Source: Phymorhynchus buccinoides (lineage: Eukaryota > Mollusca > Gastropoda > Neogastropoda > Raphitomidae). Taken from it: a DNA stretch of 64,000 nucleotides. The stretch spans positions 13,961,134 through 14,025,133 of the forward strand of contig CM065706.1 in NCBI GenBank assembly GCA_017654935.2. The letters run 5' to 3'. The translations under genes were made by a program, and so were the position numbers. The notes beneath the pieces were generated by a model, which ran no database searches, had not been told where the DNA came from, and saw only the letters and a program-made list of their open reading frames with translations. Shown here one piece after another: positions 1-8,243 of the stretch. Position 1 is the stretch's first letter. Each line of letters opens with the position of its first letter.

Positions 1-439
1 TTTGATCCATTCACCTCTGTTGCAAAATACGACCAGTGCAAGATGGTGAACAATGTTTGCAAATGCCGAACAGTTTGTTGGAAAGCTTTGACATGACAAA
101 AGGTACAACTCGCTTTCAATCCAGTCAACAGCATGCACTATACACTACCGAAAAATCGATTTGTTAGTTTGAATTTGAATTTATATTAAATCCAAAGTCA
201 AGAAATCGATGCAGAGGCAAAAACTCTTAGAACAAGATCACCCAAAATGACCTCACTAACATAACTGAACACAACATAACAAAAACAGATGAAGGCCCTG
301 ATACAGTACAAGAATAAGCAGACAAATCAGATAATCCAACACAACAGTTAGCCACGTGAGACAACCAGGCACAAGATTCATTTCGATGGACTGAGCAACG
401 AATAATAATGAGGGAAGGTCATGCACCCTTTCATCTTAC

Positions 440-813
440 ATGGGGTGAGAAATGTACGAGCCCTGTCTCAACCCAACATAGAAGTCGAATTTTCTGCCTC
501 TAGCCCACATCACCTCCTCCAATGCCTCCATTTCTTTCGCAGAGTTCAAGATCACCAAGTGACCTCCCAGGTCTCTGCACCCCTGCCTGGCCTGGGCGTG
601 GGTCAGTGGTTCATGAGGCCTGACCAGGACGTAGCATTGGTCATCCACCATGAAGCCGCCACGTCCACAAGTGGGTTGTCTGCAGTTCTCTTCGTCCTCT
701 GCTCCGGAGCACTGCACTCTCAGATTGCAGGCCAGGTGTGGACGGAACCGGGGCCAATAGGGCACTGAGCAGTTCCAGAAACCGTCTGCCAGCTTTACCG
801 GAGTGGAATGGGG
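440..813 (-). CDS. Receptor exon: LDLa module plus N-terminal half of a C-type lectin domain
   Basis: Internal coding exon, read right to left. An acceptor (gtggtag|ccc) lies at 814-816 and a strong donor (gtaaga) at 434-439. The exon opens in phase 0 and closes in phase 2. It encodes about 124 residues: a short linker, then FWNCSVPYWPRFRPHLACN and CSGAEDEENC, which look like a degenerate LDLa module, then CGRGGF and the first half of a C-type lectin fold (DQCYVL, ARQGCRDLGGHLVILNS, and FYVGLR just before the splice). The second half of the lectin fold is absent here and must be on the next exon. A GTG codon at 765 is not a start, because the frame runs open to the acceptor at 813. In this receptor class the part forms the extracellular ligand-binding region. 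The exon that would follow it on the chromosome lies left of the window, but the exon at 11522-12116 fits it exactly. Domain type is secure; ligand unknown. Confidence 0.8.
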
Positions 814-865
814 CTACCACACACACACACGCTACGATTACTACAAGCTAATAATGGTTATTGAC

Positions 866-869
<4 letters not shown>

Positions 870-907
<38 letters not shown>
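870..907. repeat. (CT)n microsatellite
   Basis: About 19 uninterrupted CT units just upstream (in transcription) of the lectin-half exon, inside the intron. It is followed by a TA-rich run. Confidence 0.95.
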
Positions 908-910
<3 letters not shown>

Positions 911-1758
911 TTATATATATATATTTTTCTGTATATAGTAAACAAATTGATAAAACCTTTCTGTCCAAATGTCTTTATAATCGAACAATAGAATCAAGAC
1001 CAGAGACTCACAGTGTAGCTCGCGGCGAGTGGTCGCATTTTTATTTAGCTCCGACATTGCACGAGAACACGGATTTTCTGACTTAGTTTTTTTTTCTTTT
1101 CTCTTTCGCCTTCACTTCATCATGTCTATGTGCACTTCAACTTAGCCTGCTTCTCGAACTGTGTTATGTTGCCTATCTCTTGCTTTTGCTGTTGTTGATG
1201 TGTGTATCGGTTTGGTTTTTTCCAGCAGAGTTCCTTTTGTTCTTAAACAATTCTGTGCTTGTGTTCCTTCGAGAATTTTGATGAATCTCTAAATTTCAAA
1301 CTGGTACGTCGACAACGGAAAATTGGTGCCCTTTTGATTGCTTGGAGTGCTTGCTGCGTGCAACGCTGGACGTACGCCAGTCTTTACTTCAACATTACAG
1401 TGTTCAGCAATTTGTATCCTTATTATTATTGTTGTTTTCTGTATTGTGTCTGTCCACGGAGTTCCAGGTCAGTACTGATATGTGATTGATATTTAACACG
1501 GAATTGTGCTGAACGGGGACGTCTGTTTTCGTACTGTGCGGTGTAGACTGTCATAGTGTTAAGCGTTAACATTATCTCCCCTTTTAGTTTGACACAGTGC
1601 TTTTGTACAACGTAAGCTGACGGCTTCAACACTTTATTTAGAAACAGGGTGTTGCTACTTTATTCTGTAATAGTGGCTGTGCTTTGCTTTGTATCACCAC
1701 TCCTTTCTTCTTCTTTTGTTCCATACCTCTTGTTATTTGTTGTGTGTTAGTCAACAAC

Positions 1759-2910
1759 ATGGCGAGAGTGCTGCCAGCGTTTATTTTAAACAGTCAATTA
1801 CCGGGCTTTGATGACAAACCATTCACGACGGCAGAAATTTGTTCCGCCGTAGAAAAGACGAGCGGTTTTGAGTCGGTGGAGGGAGCGCAGAGAATAGGGG
1901 GGTTATGGAGGATTTATCCGTGCACGGCAGAAGCAAGGAATAAGGTTCTTCTCCAGGGGTTCGCTATTCGGGGGGTACTGGTGGAGGTGAAGGACAGGAA
2001 TCCTTTCGTGGTTTCCTCCCCTGATGGAGAGGAGCGAGAGGTGCCAGCAACGAGAGTCACCATCAGTAATGTGCCCCTCTCCTTTTCCGACGAGGACATA
2101 CTGCACTCGGTAAAAAATCTGAAAGTAAACGTCCGCTCAAAACTTATCGCTGAGAGAGATCGAGACTCCAACGGGAAGCTTACTCGTTGGAAAACGGGTA
2201 GGCGTTTCCTCTACACAGATATCCCAACAGTACCCCTCCCAAGATTTCTGGAGGTAGGGCCTTTCAAAGCTTCTATCTTCCACAAAGAGCAACGAGCAAC
2301 TGTTCCGGCTGGAAAAGAATGCACAAAATGCCTGGGCAAGGGGCACAACGCATCAGCATGTGACCACCCAATTAAGTGTCGCCAATGCCTCAAGGACGGC
2401 CACAGAGCGGGTGACCAGCGGTGTGGCATGACGCCTGTCATGGAAAGGGAGAGCAGCATGCAGAGGAAGACCTCTCAGCACAACAACAGCGACAACGACA
2501 AGGACAACAACAACGGGGAGAACAAAAAGCACACCAAGAAAGACAACAACAAGGACAAACAGGCAAATGAGAGTGTCAGCCGCAGGAAAGGATCCAGGGA
2601 CACCAGTACCAGCCAGAGTCCATCACGGCAGACGGCCAGCGGGCACTCGTCTCACAGCTCGAGGTCTCCCAGTGTGTCCACTGTTTCTAGCACTCCTGCC
2701 AAGCCAGCCTCAGCCAAGCCGAAGAGGAACAGCAGGGGCAGAACGCATACAAGATCCAACAACTCAGCTAAAGAAGCCCTGAAGGGCCAGTCTGTGCTGA
2801 ATTTCCCCTCTGACACTTCACGGTCTGCCTCGACCAAGCGTCGCCTTCCTGATGATGCAACACCCCCACATCAGCCAGACAAAAGTCGACGTCAGAGGGA
2901 CAAGGACTAG
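1759..2910 (+). CDS. LINE ORF1 protein with zinc knuckles
   Basis: An open frame of 383 codons counted from the ATG at 1759, which starts MARVLPAFI. An in-frame ATG at 1684 would add a hydrophobic, cysteine-rich stretch that looks like translated 5' UTR, so the downstream start is preferred. The first ~170 residues look like the RNA-binding fold of Tx1-type ORF1 proteins. Two zinc knuckles follow, CTKCLGKGHNASAC and CRQCLKDGHRAGDQRC. The C-terminal ~140 residues are low-complexity, rich in Ser, Lys, Asn and Asp, and probably disordered and nucleic-acid binding. In LINEs such a protein coats the element RNA in the cytoplasm before reverse transcription at the chromosome. The frame is intact, unlike ORF2 next door, so the insertion may be fairly young. 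Confidence 0.75.
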   Translation: MARVLPAFILNSQLPGFDDKPFTTAEICSAVEKTSGFESVEGAQRIGGLWRIYPCTAEARNKVLLQGFAIRGVLVEVKDRNPFVVSSPDGEEREVPATRVTISNVPLSFSDEDILHSVKNLKVNVRSKLIAERDRDSNGKLTRWKTGRRFLYTDIPTVPLPRFLEVGPFKASIFHKEQRATVPAGKECTKCLGKGHNASACDHPIKCRQCLKDGHRAGDQRCGMTPVMERESSMQRKTSQHNNSDNDKDNNNGENKKHTKKDNNKDKQANESVSRRKGSRDTSTSQSPSRQTASGHSSHSSRSPSVSTVSSTPAKPASAKPKRNSRGRTHTRSNNSAKEALKGQSVLNFPSDTSRSASTKRRLPDDATPPHQPDKSRRQRDKD

Positions 2911-3263
2911 AGAGAAGAGGAGGGAGAATGAAGTGACGTGTCAGCTCCTCAGTGGGAAACTGGACGGAAACGAATACGGCATTTTCTTATGGACAATGGC
3001 TTTGGTTATACGGATAATGTTGGTATGCATGATTTTCATAAGCCTCTTTCTTGCAGGTTTATATCTTTGGCTATATATGATGTTTATAATGTTTATGATA
3101 ATTTCTCCTTCAGTTATGACGGATACGGACAAGGCAAATGTTTATGGTCATTGGTCTTTGATTGTGATGTTGCAGTTTATGTCGGTACACATAGACAGGA
3201 GAGGGGTAGGTGGAGGAAAAACAACAACCGAGAGAACTATAACCAAAACAGTAAAATTTCAAA

Positions 3264-4312
3264 ATGGATAGACTTCGTATAATGTCTTTGAACACACGTG
3301 GATTGAAAACAAAACGTAAAAGAACTGCTATGTTTTCTTTATTTAAACAACAAAAGCTAGACGTCATTTGTCTGCAAGAAACACACATAAGTAATAACGA
3401 TGCTGAGATCTGGGAAAAACAGTGGGGAGGTAAGTTATTTTATTGCAGTGGAACAGCACACAGTAAGGGACAAGTAATACTTATTTCAAAACAGCTGAAA
3501 GGGAATGTTCAACTGGAAAGAAGGCTAGATAGGATTATTGTAGTGTCAGTAAAAACAGAAGAAAAAGAAATAGTTATAGTTAATGTTTACGCCCCAAACG
3601 AAGTAAATGAGAAATGCGCTTTTTTAAAAACGCTGGAAGGCGTTCTGTCATCATATAAATCAAAGAAAATAATTTGTATGTGAGATTTTAATTCGGTTTT
3701 AAGTAATAATTTTGACATAATTTCGGGAGGTCCACACGGTGAAAAAGAGATAAAGAAATTTAACGAACTGGTTATTAATAAAGAGTTGTTAGATGTTTGG
3801 AGAGTATTTCACGGAGAAGAAAAAGTTTACACTTGGTGCAGGCAGAACCCCTTTACAGCTCGTCGTATTGACTTTTACTTTGTTAATCAAGGAGCTGTGG
3901 AGACATGTGTGTCATGCGACATACTGTCCGTAGCAAATACAGACCATAGAGCGATTATTAGGAAATGAATAACTGCGAATTTGTAAGAGGGCCGGGTTAC
4001 TGGAGATTTAATAATAGTCACCTTAGAGATACAACATTTACCAACAAAATGAATGAGTTATTAGGAATTTGGGTTAATGAAAGCAAACTGATGTTTACAA
4101 ATCATCGAGAGCAATGGGATTGGTGTAAAATGAAAATTAAAAATTATTGCATAGATTTTGGAAAACATAAAGCGCACAGTAAACGAAATGAGCTCTTAGA
4201 ATTACAAAATAGTCTCCAGACATTGGAACAACAATGCGCAAATGATCCTAATAATGAACATTTACTTACTCAAATGACAGCTGTTTCGATCCATGAGGAT
4301 CTCATCAAGTGA
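3264..4312 (+). pseudogene. LINE ORF2 remnant: endonuclease domain with one nonsense codon and one frameshift
   Basis: The frame starts MDRLRIMSLNTRGLK at 3264 and reads through an endonuclease/exonuclease/phosphatase fold: LDVICLQETHI (catalytic Glu), VIVNVYAPN, DFNSVLS, RRIDFYFVN and NTDHRAI (catalytic His). A TGA at 3681-3683 sits where such enzymes have Gly before DFN, so it looks like a single point mutation. The frame then continues to 3968, where one base is gained or lost; the neighbouring frame carries on with RGPGYWRFNNSHL to 4312. This is the linker that normally leads into the reverse transcriptase, which is missing. The product would be non-functional. Family membership is clear from motif order; the missing RT limits clade assignment. 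Confidence 0.75.
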
Positions 4313-4364
4313 ACACGGCATTGGGATCTTACCCAAGTCATGTGGGATTTGTCACCTCAACACC

Positions 4365-4632
4365 AAGGTCCTTCCACAGTGGGAAGGTTTTCCCTGTTGT
4401 ATATTAGCAAAAATCCCCAAAAGCCAAACCAGCACTCAGATAAAACAATAGAAATAAGAATTTTAGGTAAAAGGTGAACATAGCAATCTTCCTAAGTTAC
4501 AATGTTCCATTGTTATGTTCACCTTTTTACCTAAGATTCTTATTTCTATTGTTTTATCTGAGTGCTGGTTTGGCTTTTGGGGATATTTGCTAATATACAA
4601 CAGGGAAAACCTTCCCACTGTGGAAGGACCTT
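4365..4632. repeat. Foldback: 122-bp inverted repeat with 23-base loop
   Basis: Left arm 4365-4486 and right arm 4510-4632 are reverse complements with only about three mismatches and one single-base indel, enclosing a loop at 4487-4509. It begins about 50 bases after the LINE ORF2 remnant stops. It could be a foldback transposon or MITE, a replication-derived inverted duplication, or a foldback sequencing artefact. There is no coding potential. Confidence 0.9.
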
Positions 4633-4639
4633 TATATTT

Positions 4640-4765
4640 ATAAATGAATATAAAATCTCAGTTATAAGCTGAGCGCCGTTACCTTAGTCTGAAGGACTAA
4701 AAAGTTGGTGCATTTGAATTGCAGAATAGTTTGCTTTGATAAAACGTTTTTGTGTCCAATGTCTG
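4640..4765 (+). repeat. Dispersed repeat also found in both palindrome arms
   Basis: This stretch (ATATAAAATCTCAG, then GTCTGAAGGACTAAAAA, then GCAGAATAGTTTGCTTTGAT) recurs at about 31175-31300 in the same orientation and at about 24665-24790 inverted. Three copies in one window mark it as an interspersed element fragment of unknown class. No reading frame is apparent. Confidence 0.75.
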
Positions 4766-5318
4766 TATTTGTGAACCCCAGAAACAAACTCAGTTTACTT
4801 TAACTTTACGATTTGTTCTGTGTTCTGAAAAAAAGAAAAGAAGAAGAAAATAATGTGCTGATTTACTTTTTCCCCCAATGAGGGAGATAGACAATGCCTA
4901 TGCAAAGACAGCTGTTTTGTCTTGTGAAAGACTCTTCAGTCTGCATGTCGGCCTGCAAAGAGTGTCCACAGTGAAGGTTCAAGCTGAGCAAGAATGTTTA
5001 CCATTTCTTTTTAAGTTAGTGCTGGTTTGCTTTTATTGAGGACTTTCAATCTGGTGCAAAGAGGACAACCATTCTCTTGTAGAAAGTCTTCTTGCACTGC
5101 TCAAGTAACACCATTGTAAATGTGTCAGGTACATTTTGTGAACAGTTAAAAAAAATATATTGATGACGCTTCATGCTTTTCAGCCGTATGAGCGCTTTGT
5201 TCCTGAGTGGTTCTCAACCAGTGAGTGCATGATGACAAGGTATCAAACCACTTGTAAAGGTAGGCACAATCGTCAACATTCTATGACACATCAGGTTCCC
5301 AGCAACATTCCACACGTT
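4766..5318. other. Intron sequence, no recognised feature
   Basis: AT-rich DNA with no supportable reading frame, RNA gene or element between the dispersed repeat and the palindromic minisatellite. It lies within the intron separating receptor exons 5613-6022 and 440-813. Confidence 0.5.
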
Positions 5319-5556
5319 TGTCCATTGAATGTACACATTCTACAATTTCGCTGTTGAAAGTATGCATTCTGTGTTTCATTTTCATAGAATTCTATGAACC
5401 AGTCATAGAATGTATACATTCTAAATCACATCATAGAATGTATACATTCTAAATCACATCATAGAATGTATGCATTCTAACTCACATCATAGAATGTATG
5501 CATTCTAAATCTCATCATAGAATGTATACATTCTAAGTGGGTCAACATTCTATGCA
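5319..5556. repeat. Minisatellite of palindromic units
   Basis: At least five tandem units of about 29-33 bases carry the perfect or near-perfect palindrome TAGAATGTATACATTCTA, separated by AATCACATCA-type spacers (core 5400-5540). Degenerate units flank the core on both sides, including CATAGAATTCTATG. The array ends about 55 bases downstream of the donor of the second CUB exon, inside the intron. Confidence 0.9.
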
Positions 5557-5612
5557 ACATAATATATAATGTGGGCTGGTCGTCCTTATTTTCAGCACCC
5601 TGACAAGCTTAC

Positions 5613-6022
5613 CTGATGAAATGTGAAAATAATTTTGAAACCCTGAAAAGTATATTCCACACTGTGTAACACAGCAAATTCTGTATGCACTGTGTTATCT
5701 CTCCAGGATGAATCTATGACTTCAAACCTGATGTGCAACTGTTCCATGTGGTTGTAAATGTCTGGCAAGGGATACAGCTGGTCACATCCATGTTTTGCTG
5801 AGCAACGCTCTTCAGCACAGCACTGAACTGCCCATAGAAGACGTTCCTGTCCTCTACTGTAGCTATAAAGGCTGATATGGAACAAGGGTTCCGTCTGAAT
5901 ATAGAGGTCACTGAGTAGTATACTGTGGGAGGTGGGCACTTTCAGTGTGGCATTCATGACAATGGGCCCGGCAGGAAAGTCTGTCATTGACTCAGGGTTG
6001 AATCCCAGAGTTTGCACAAAAC
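5613..6022 (-). CDS. Receptor exon: second CUB-like domain
   Basis: Internal exon with acceptor aacag| at 6023-6025 and donor gtaagc at 5607-5612. It opens in phase 1 and closes in phase 0, giving 136 codons plus the split codon. The translation shows a beta-rich, cysteine-poor extracellular module with MNATLKVPTSHS, CCAEERCSAKHGC and the closing motif EYTFQGFKIIFTFHQ, which resembles the final strand of CUB domains. CUB modules mediate extracellular protein or carbohydrate contacts. The phase matches the CUB exon at 6257-6955 upstream and the lectin-half exon at 440-813 downstream (4.8-kb intron). The remainder of the open frame beyond the donor (to 5592) is intronic. The CUB assignment rests on the C-terminal strand and the neighbouring modules, so it is moderate. 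Confidence 0.7.
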
Positions 6023-6256
6023 CTGTTACACATATCCGTTGTTTTGTATGCATGTGTGTGTACACATCTAGCAGTCAACTGTACATGCTCTTCATCACAT
6101 ATTCACACCACAATAGATGCATTACTTTGATTTCAACATCCAAATGTCAACGTTTACTTTTTTATCTTCATAACGAATCAGTTGTTTGTGTGAAAGAACC
6201 CTGTCTCACGTTATAGTGTTATATTCATAACTGAAATGATGCCAGTGTCAACTTAC

Positions 6257-6955
6257 CTAGGGTTGGTGACAAGAAACCGATCTCTAATCGCTGTTCAGGA
6301 GGACTGTGCTGTTCTGCACTGATGGTCATAGCTACCCTGTAATCCTCACGGAAATCAGTCACCAGGAACTCTACCCACACCTCATTTTCCCTGACAATGT
6401 AGACAGTAAAGGGGTCATAATGCGGCTCACAGCCTGTCCACCTGAACCTATTGTAGTTAAGCAGATTCTCAGCGTTGAAGTCACCCTTTGCATAATAATA
6501 TCTCTTCAGAAAATACTTCTCATAAATCATGATATAATTCCTTTGGCTGCAAGTCTGATGGTGAAATCGAATGTGTATCTTTTCCTGGTGGATGTCCGGC
6601 ATTACCACATTTTGTTTATCCAATTGAAACACGAATCTACAACGTGAAGATACATTTCTTGAAAAATGACCCTCAGTGATTTGGGATATATCAAAACGAA
6701 TGGTGGCATAAGTTACTGAATAGTTCAGTCTTTTGCTTTTTGATAACATGCAGTCCTTGATGATGGATGTACGGATGACAGCATTGTTTGTTGGATGTTC
6801 ATCACTGTTGATTTGTGAGTTGTTTAGTTTTAGATCAGTGTCTGCTCCTGATGCTATATGGGTGTGCTTTGCAAATTGCCGAAAGGTACCCAGTGAGGTG
6901 GTCGTTCTAACTCCATTTAGTTGAAATGTATGCAAAGGGGTATTTTGTAGGCCCA
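6257..6955 (-). CDS. Receptor exon: first CUB-like domain
   Basis: Internal exon bounded by a strong acceptor (tttttttccag|) at 6956-6959 and a consensus donor (AG|GTAAGT) at 6251-6256. The GTG at 6956 is part of the splice site, not a start. About 233 codons encode a ~75-residue polar lead (several N-glycosylation sequons) and then a CUB-like module: SSRCRFVFQL, IHIRFHHQTC, FRWTGC and ENEVWVEFLVTDFREDYRVAM. The exon opens and closes in phase 1; the closing phase fits exon 5613-6022. No signal peptide is visible, so an upstream exon is needed, yet only about 1.3 kb separates this exon from the stop codon of the 7TM exon at 8244. CUB-like assignment is from strand pattern and cysteine spacing; the lead region is unassigned. 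Confidence 0.7.
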
Positions 6956-7300
6956 CTGGAAAAAAAAGATTTTATTTCATCTCCATTACGACACTGGTAA
7001 CACACTGATATTAAAAAAAATGCTGAAAATTTCAAAGGTTCTTTAAAATTTTAAGTACTAACCCTTTGTAAATTTGTATGTGTAAAGTAATATTTGAGTT
7101 CCGTGTCTGCTCCTGATGCCACAATGTCGTGTTTTGCAAGTTGTTGAAAGGTGTCCATTTAGTTGCAATGTATGCAAGGGGTTACTTTGTCAGACCACTA
7201 AAGCAAAAAAGCTGAGGATTTAAAACACTGCTTCAAATTTTAAGTGTTGACCCTTCAAAAGACTTGTATGTTTAAAATGATATTTAGCTGGCCCAAGCCT
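6831..7300. repeat. Diverged tandem duplication of the CUB exon's 5' edge
   Basis: Plus-strand segment 6831-7080 (GTGTCTGCTCCTGATGC ... TTTAGTTGAAATGTATGCAAAGGGG ... ATTTTAAGTACTAACCC) is repeated in diverged form at 7098-7300, an offset of about 265 bases. The duplicated piece covers the 5' end of the CUB exon, its acceptor and upstream intron. The outer copy has lost part of the coding stretch and looks like a dead exon fragment. Confidence 0.7.
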
Positions 7301-8243
7301 GGAGCCCTTGCGCATTGCAAAAAGATCATGATTAGCGTTAAGAATTCGATTACATGAAACCTTTTAAAATGGTAATAACATGTTCAAATTGGATGCATGT
7401 GCATACCTTTGCAATAACTTGTAACCGAAACCATGGAATTATGAAAGAGTTTCAATGATTGGTCGATCATAAAGTCATTATAGTAGTTGACGAAAGTTAG
7501 AAGGGACACATAGTCCATGTTTTGTTTTCCATCTTTGGAAAGACTTACTGACGTGCTGATGGCATCTGTGGATTATAACTGTCCAACACTAGTGTGATTA
7601 AATGACTGCGTCTCACTCGTGGTCGTTCCTCATCAACTGAAGTATGATATAGCTTATTGTTAAAATGTGTAAAATGGAAATGGGGTTGCTGAAGTCGAGA
7701 TCCAGTCCATCCAGTTTCGATAAGTTGAGACCATGCCCAATGCGATCTTGATTTTGATCTTTAGCATTTCTCTTCCATGCATATGACAATGATAGCTGGA
7801 CTTTAGTATGTGGCTGTATTTGTTTTCAAATATTACAAACTATTTTATTACAGACTTTAAAACGGTTTCAAATTATGCACATGCTTCACATAAAGAATTT
7901 TACGAGTAAAAATAAAATTTCCGAGTTACACATTTCTTTGCTCTGGTGGGTGAGGTGTTATGGCATCTTGTATCATTATGCTTATTTATCGCAGTCTCCC
8001 AGCTATTGGAGGATACAAGTAAATAATAGCAGGCGTGCAAAAACTAGGCAATGCGTTTATACTCACAATACCGTTGTGTTCATGGTATTTCCAATGAAAT
8101 GGCAAATGTGTGGTTTGATATATAAAAATACGGCATGGAAATAAACAGATCAGACAACACATTAATTTCTGTAGAACATGGCAACACAATTACACAATTG
8201 TATACAAATATAAGGCTTAGGCCCCTTGCTATTTAAATTGATT
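7301..8243 (-). other. Probable 3' UTR and downstream DNA of the 7TM exon
   Basis: AT-rich sequence following the TAA at 8244-8246 in minus-strand direction. An AATAAA on the minus strand (7844-7849) is one candidate polyadenylation signal about 395 bases after the stop. No exon, RNA gene or clear repeat is visible in the rest. Confidence 0.4.

Larger units (their letters stand above)
1015..4312 (+). mobile_element. Tx1/L1-like non-LTR retrotransposon, 3' truncated
   Basis: Two consecutive plus-strand reading frames have the LINE layout: ORF1 with CCHC-type zinc knuckles (1759-2910), a 353-base spacer, then ORF2 opening with an apurinic-type endonuclease (from 3264). About 740 bases before ORF1 (from roughly 1015) look like a 5' UTR, but that left edge is a guess. 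ORF2 stops being recognisable at 4312, before any reverse transcriptase motif, and a foldback repeat begins about 50 bases later. The element therefore keeps its 5' end and lacks its 3' end, the opposite of the usual 5' truncation of LINEs. It lies antisense within the intron between receptor exons 5613-6022 and 440-813. The endonuclease wording (SLNTRGLKTKRKR, CLQETHI, CSGTAHSKGQVIL) resembles the Tx1/L1 group; clade is an inference. Confidence 0.7.

Noticed and set aside
421..768. 115-codon plus-strand open frame
   Set aside because: It is antisense to the lectin-half exon, which has splice sites and domain motifs; the plus frame has none.
5380..5545. CRISPR-like regular repeats
   Set aside because: Eukaryotic context; spacers are near-identical and the units are palindromic minisatellite units, not unique spacers between repeats.
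6954..6956. GTG as a start for the CUB exon (and GTG at 765 for the lectin exon)
   Set aside because: At 6956 the G belongs to a splice acceptor; at 765 the frame is open to an acceptor at 813.
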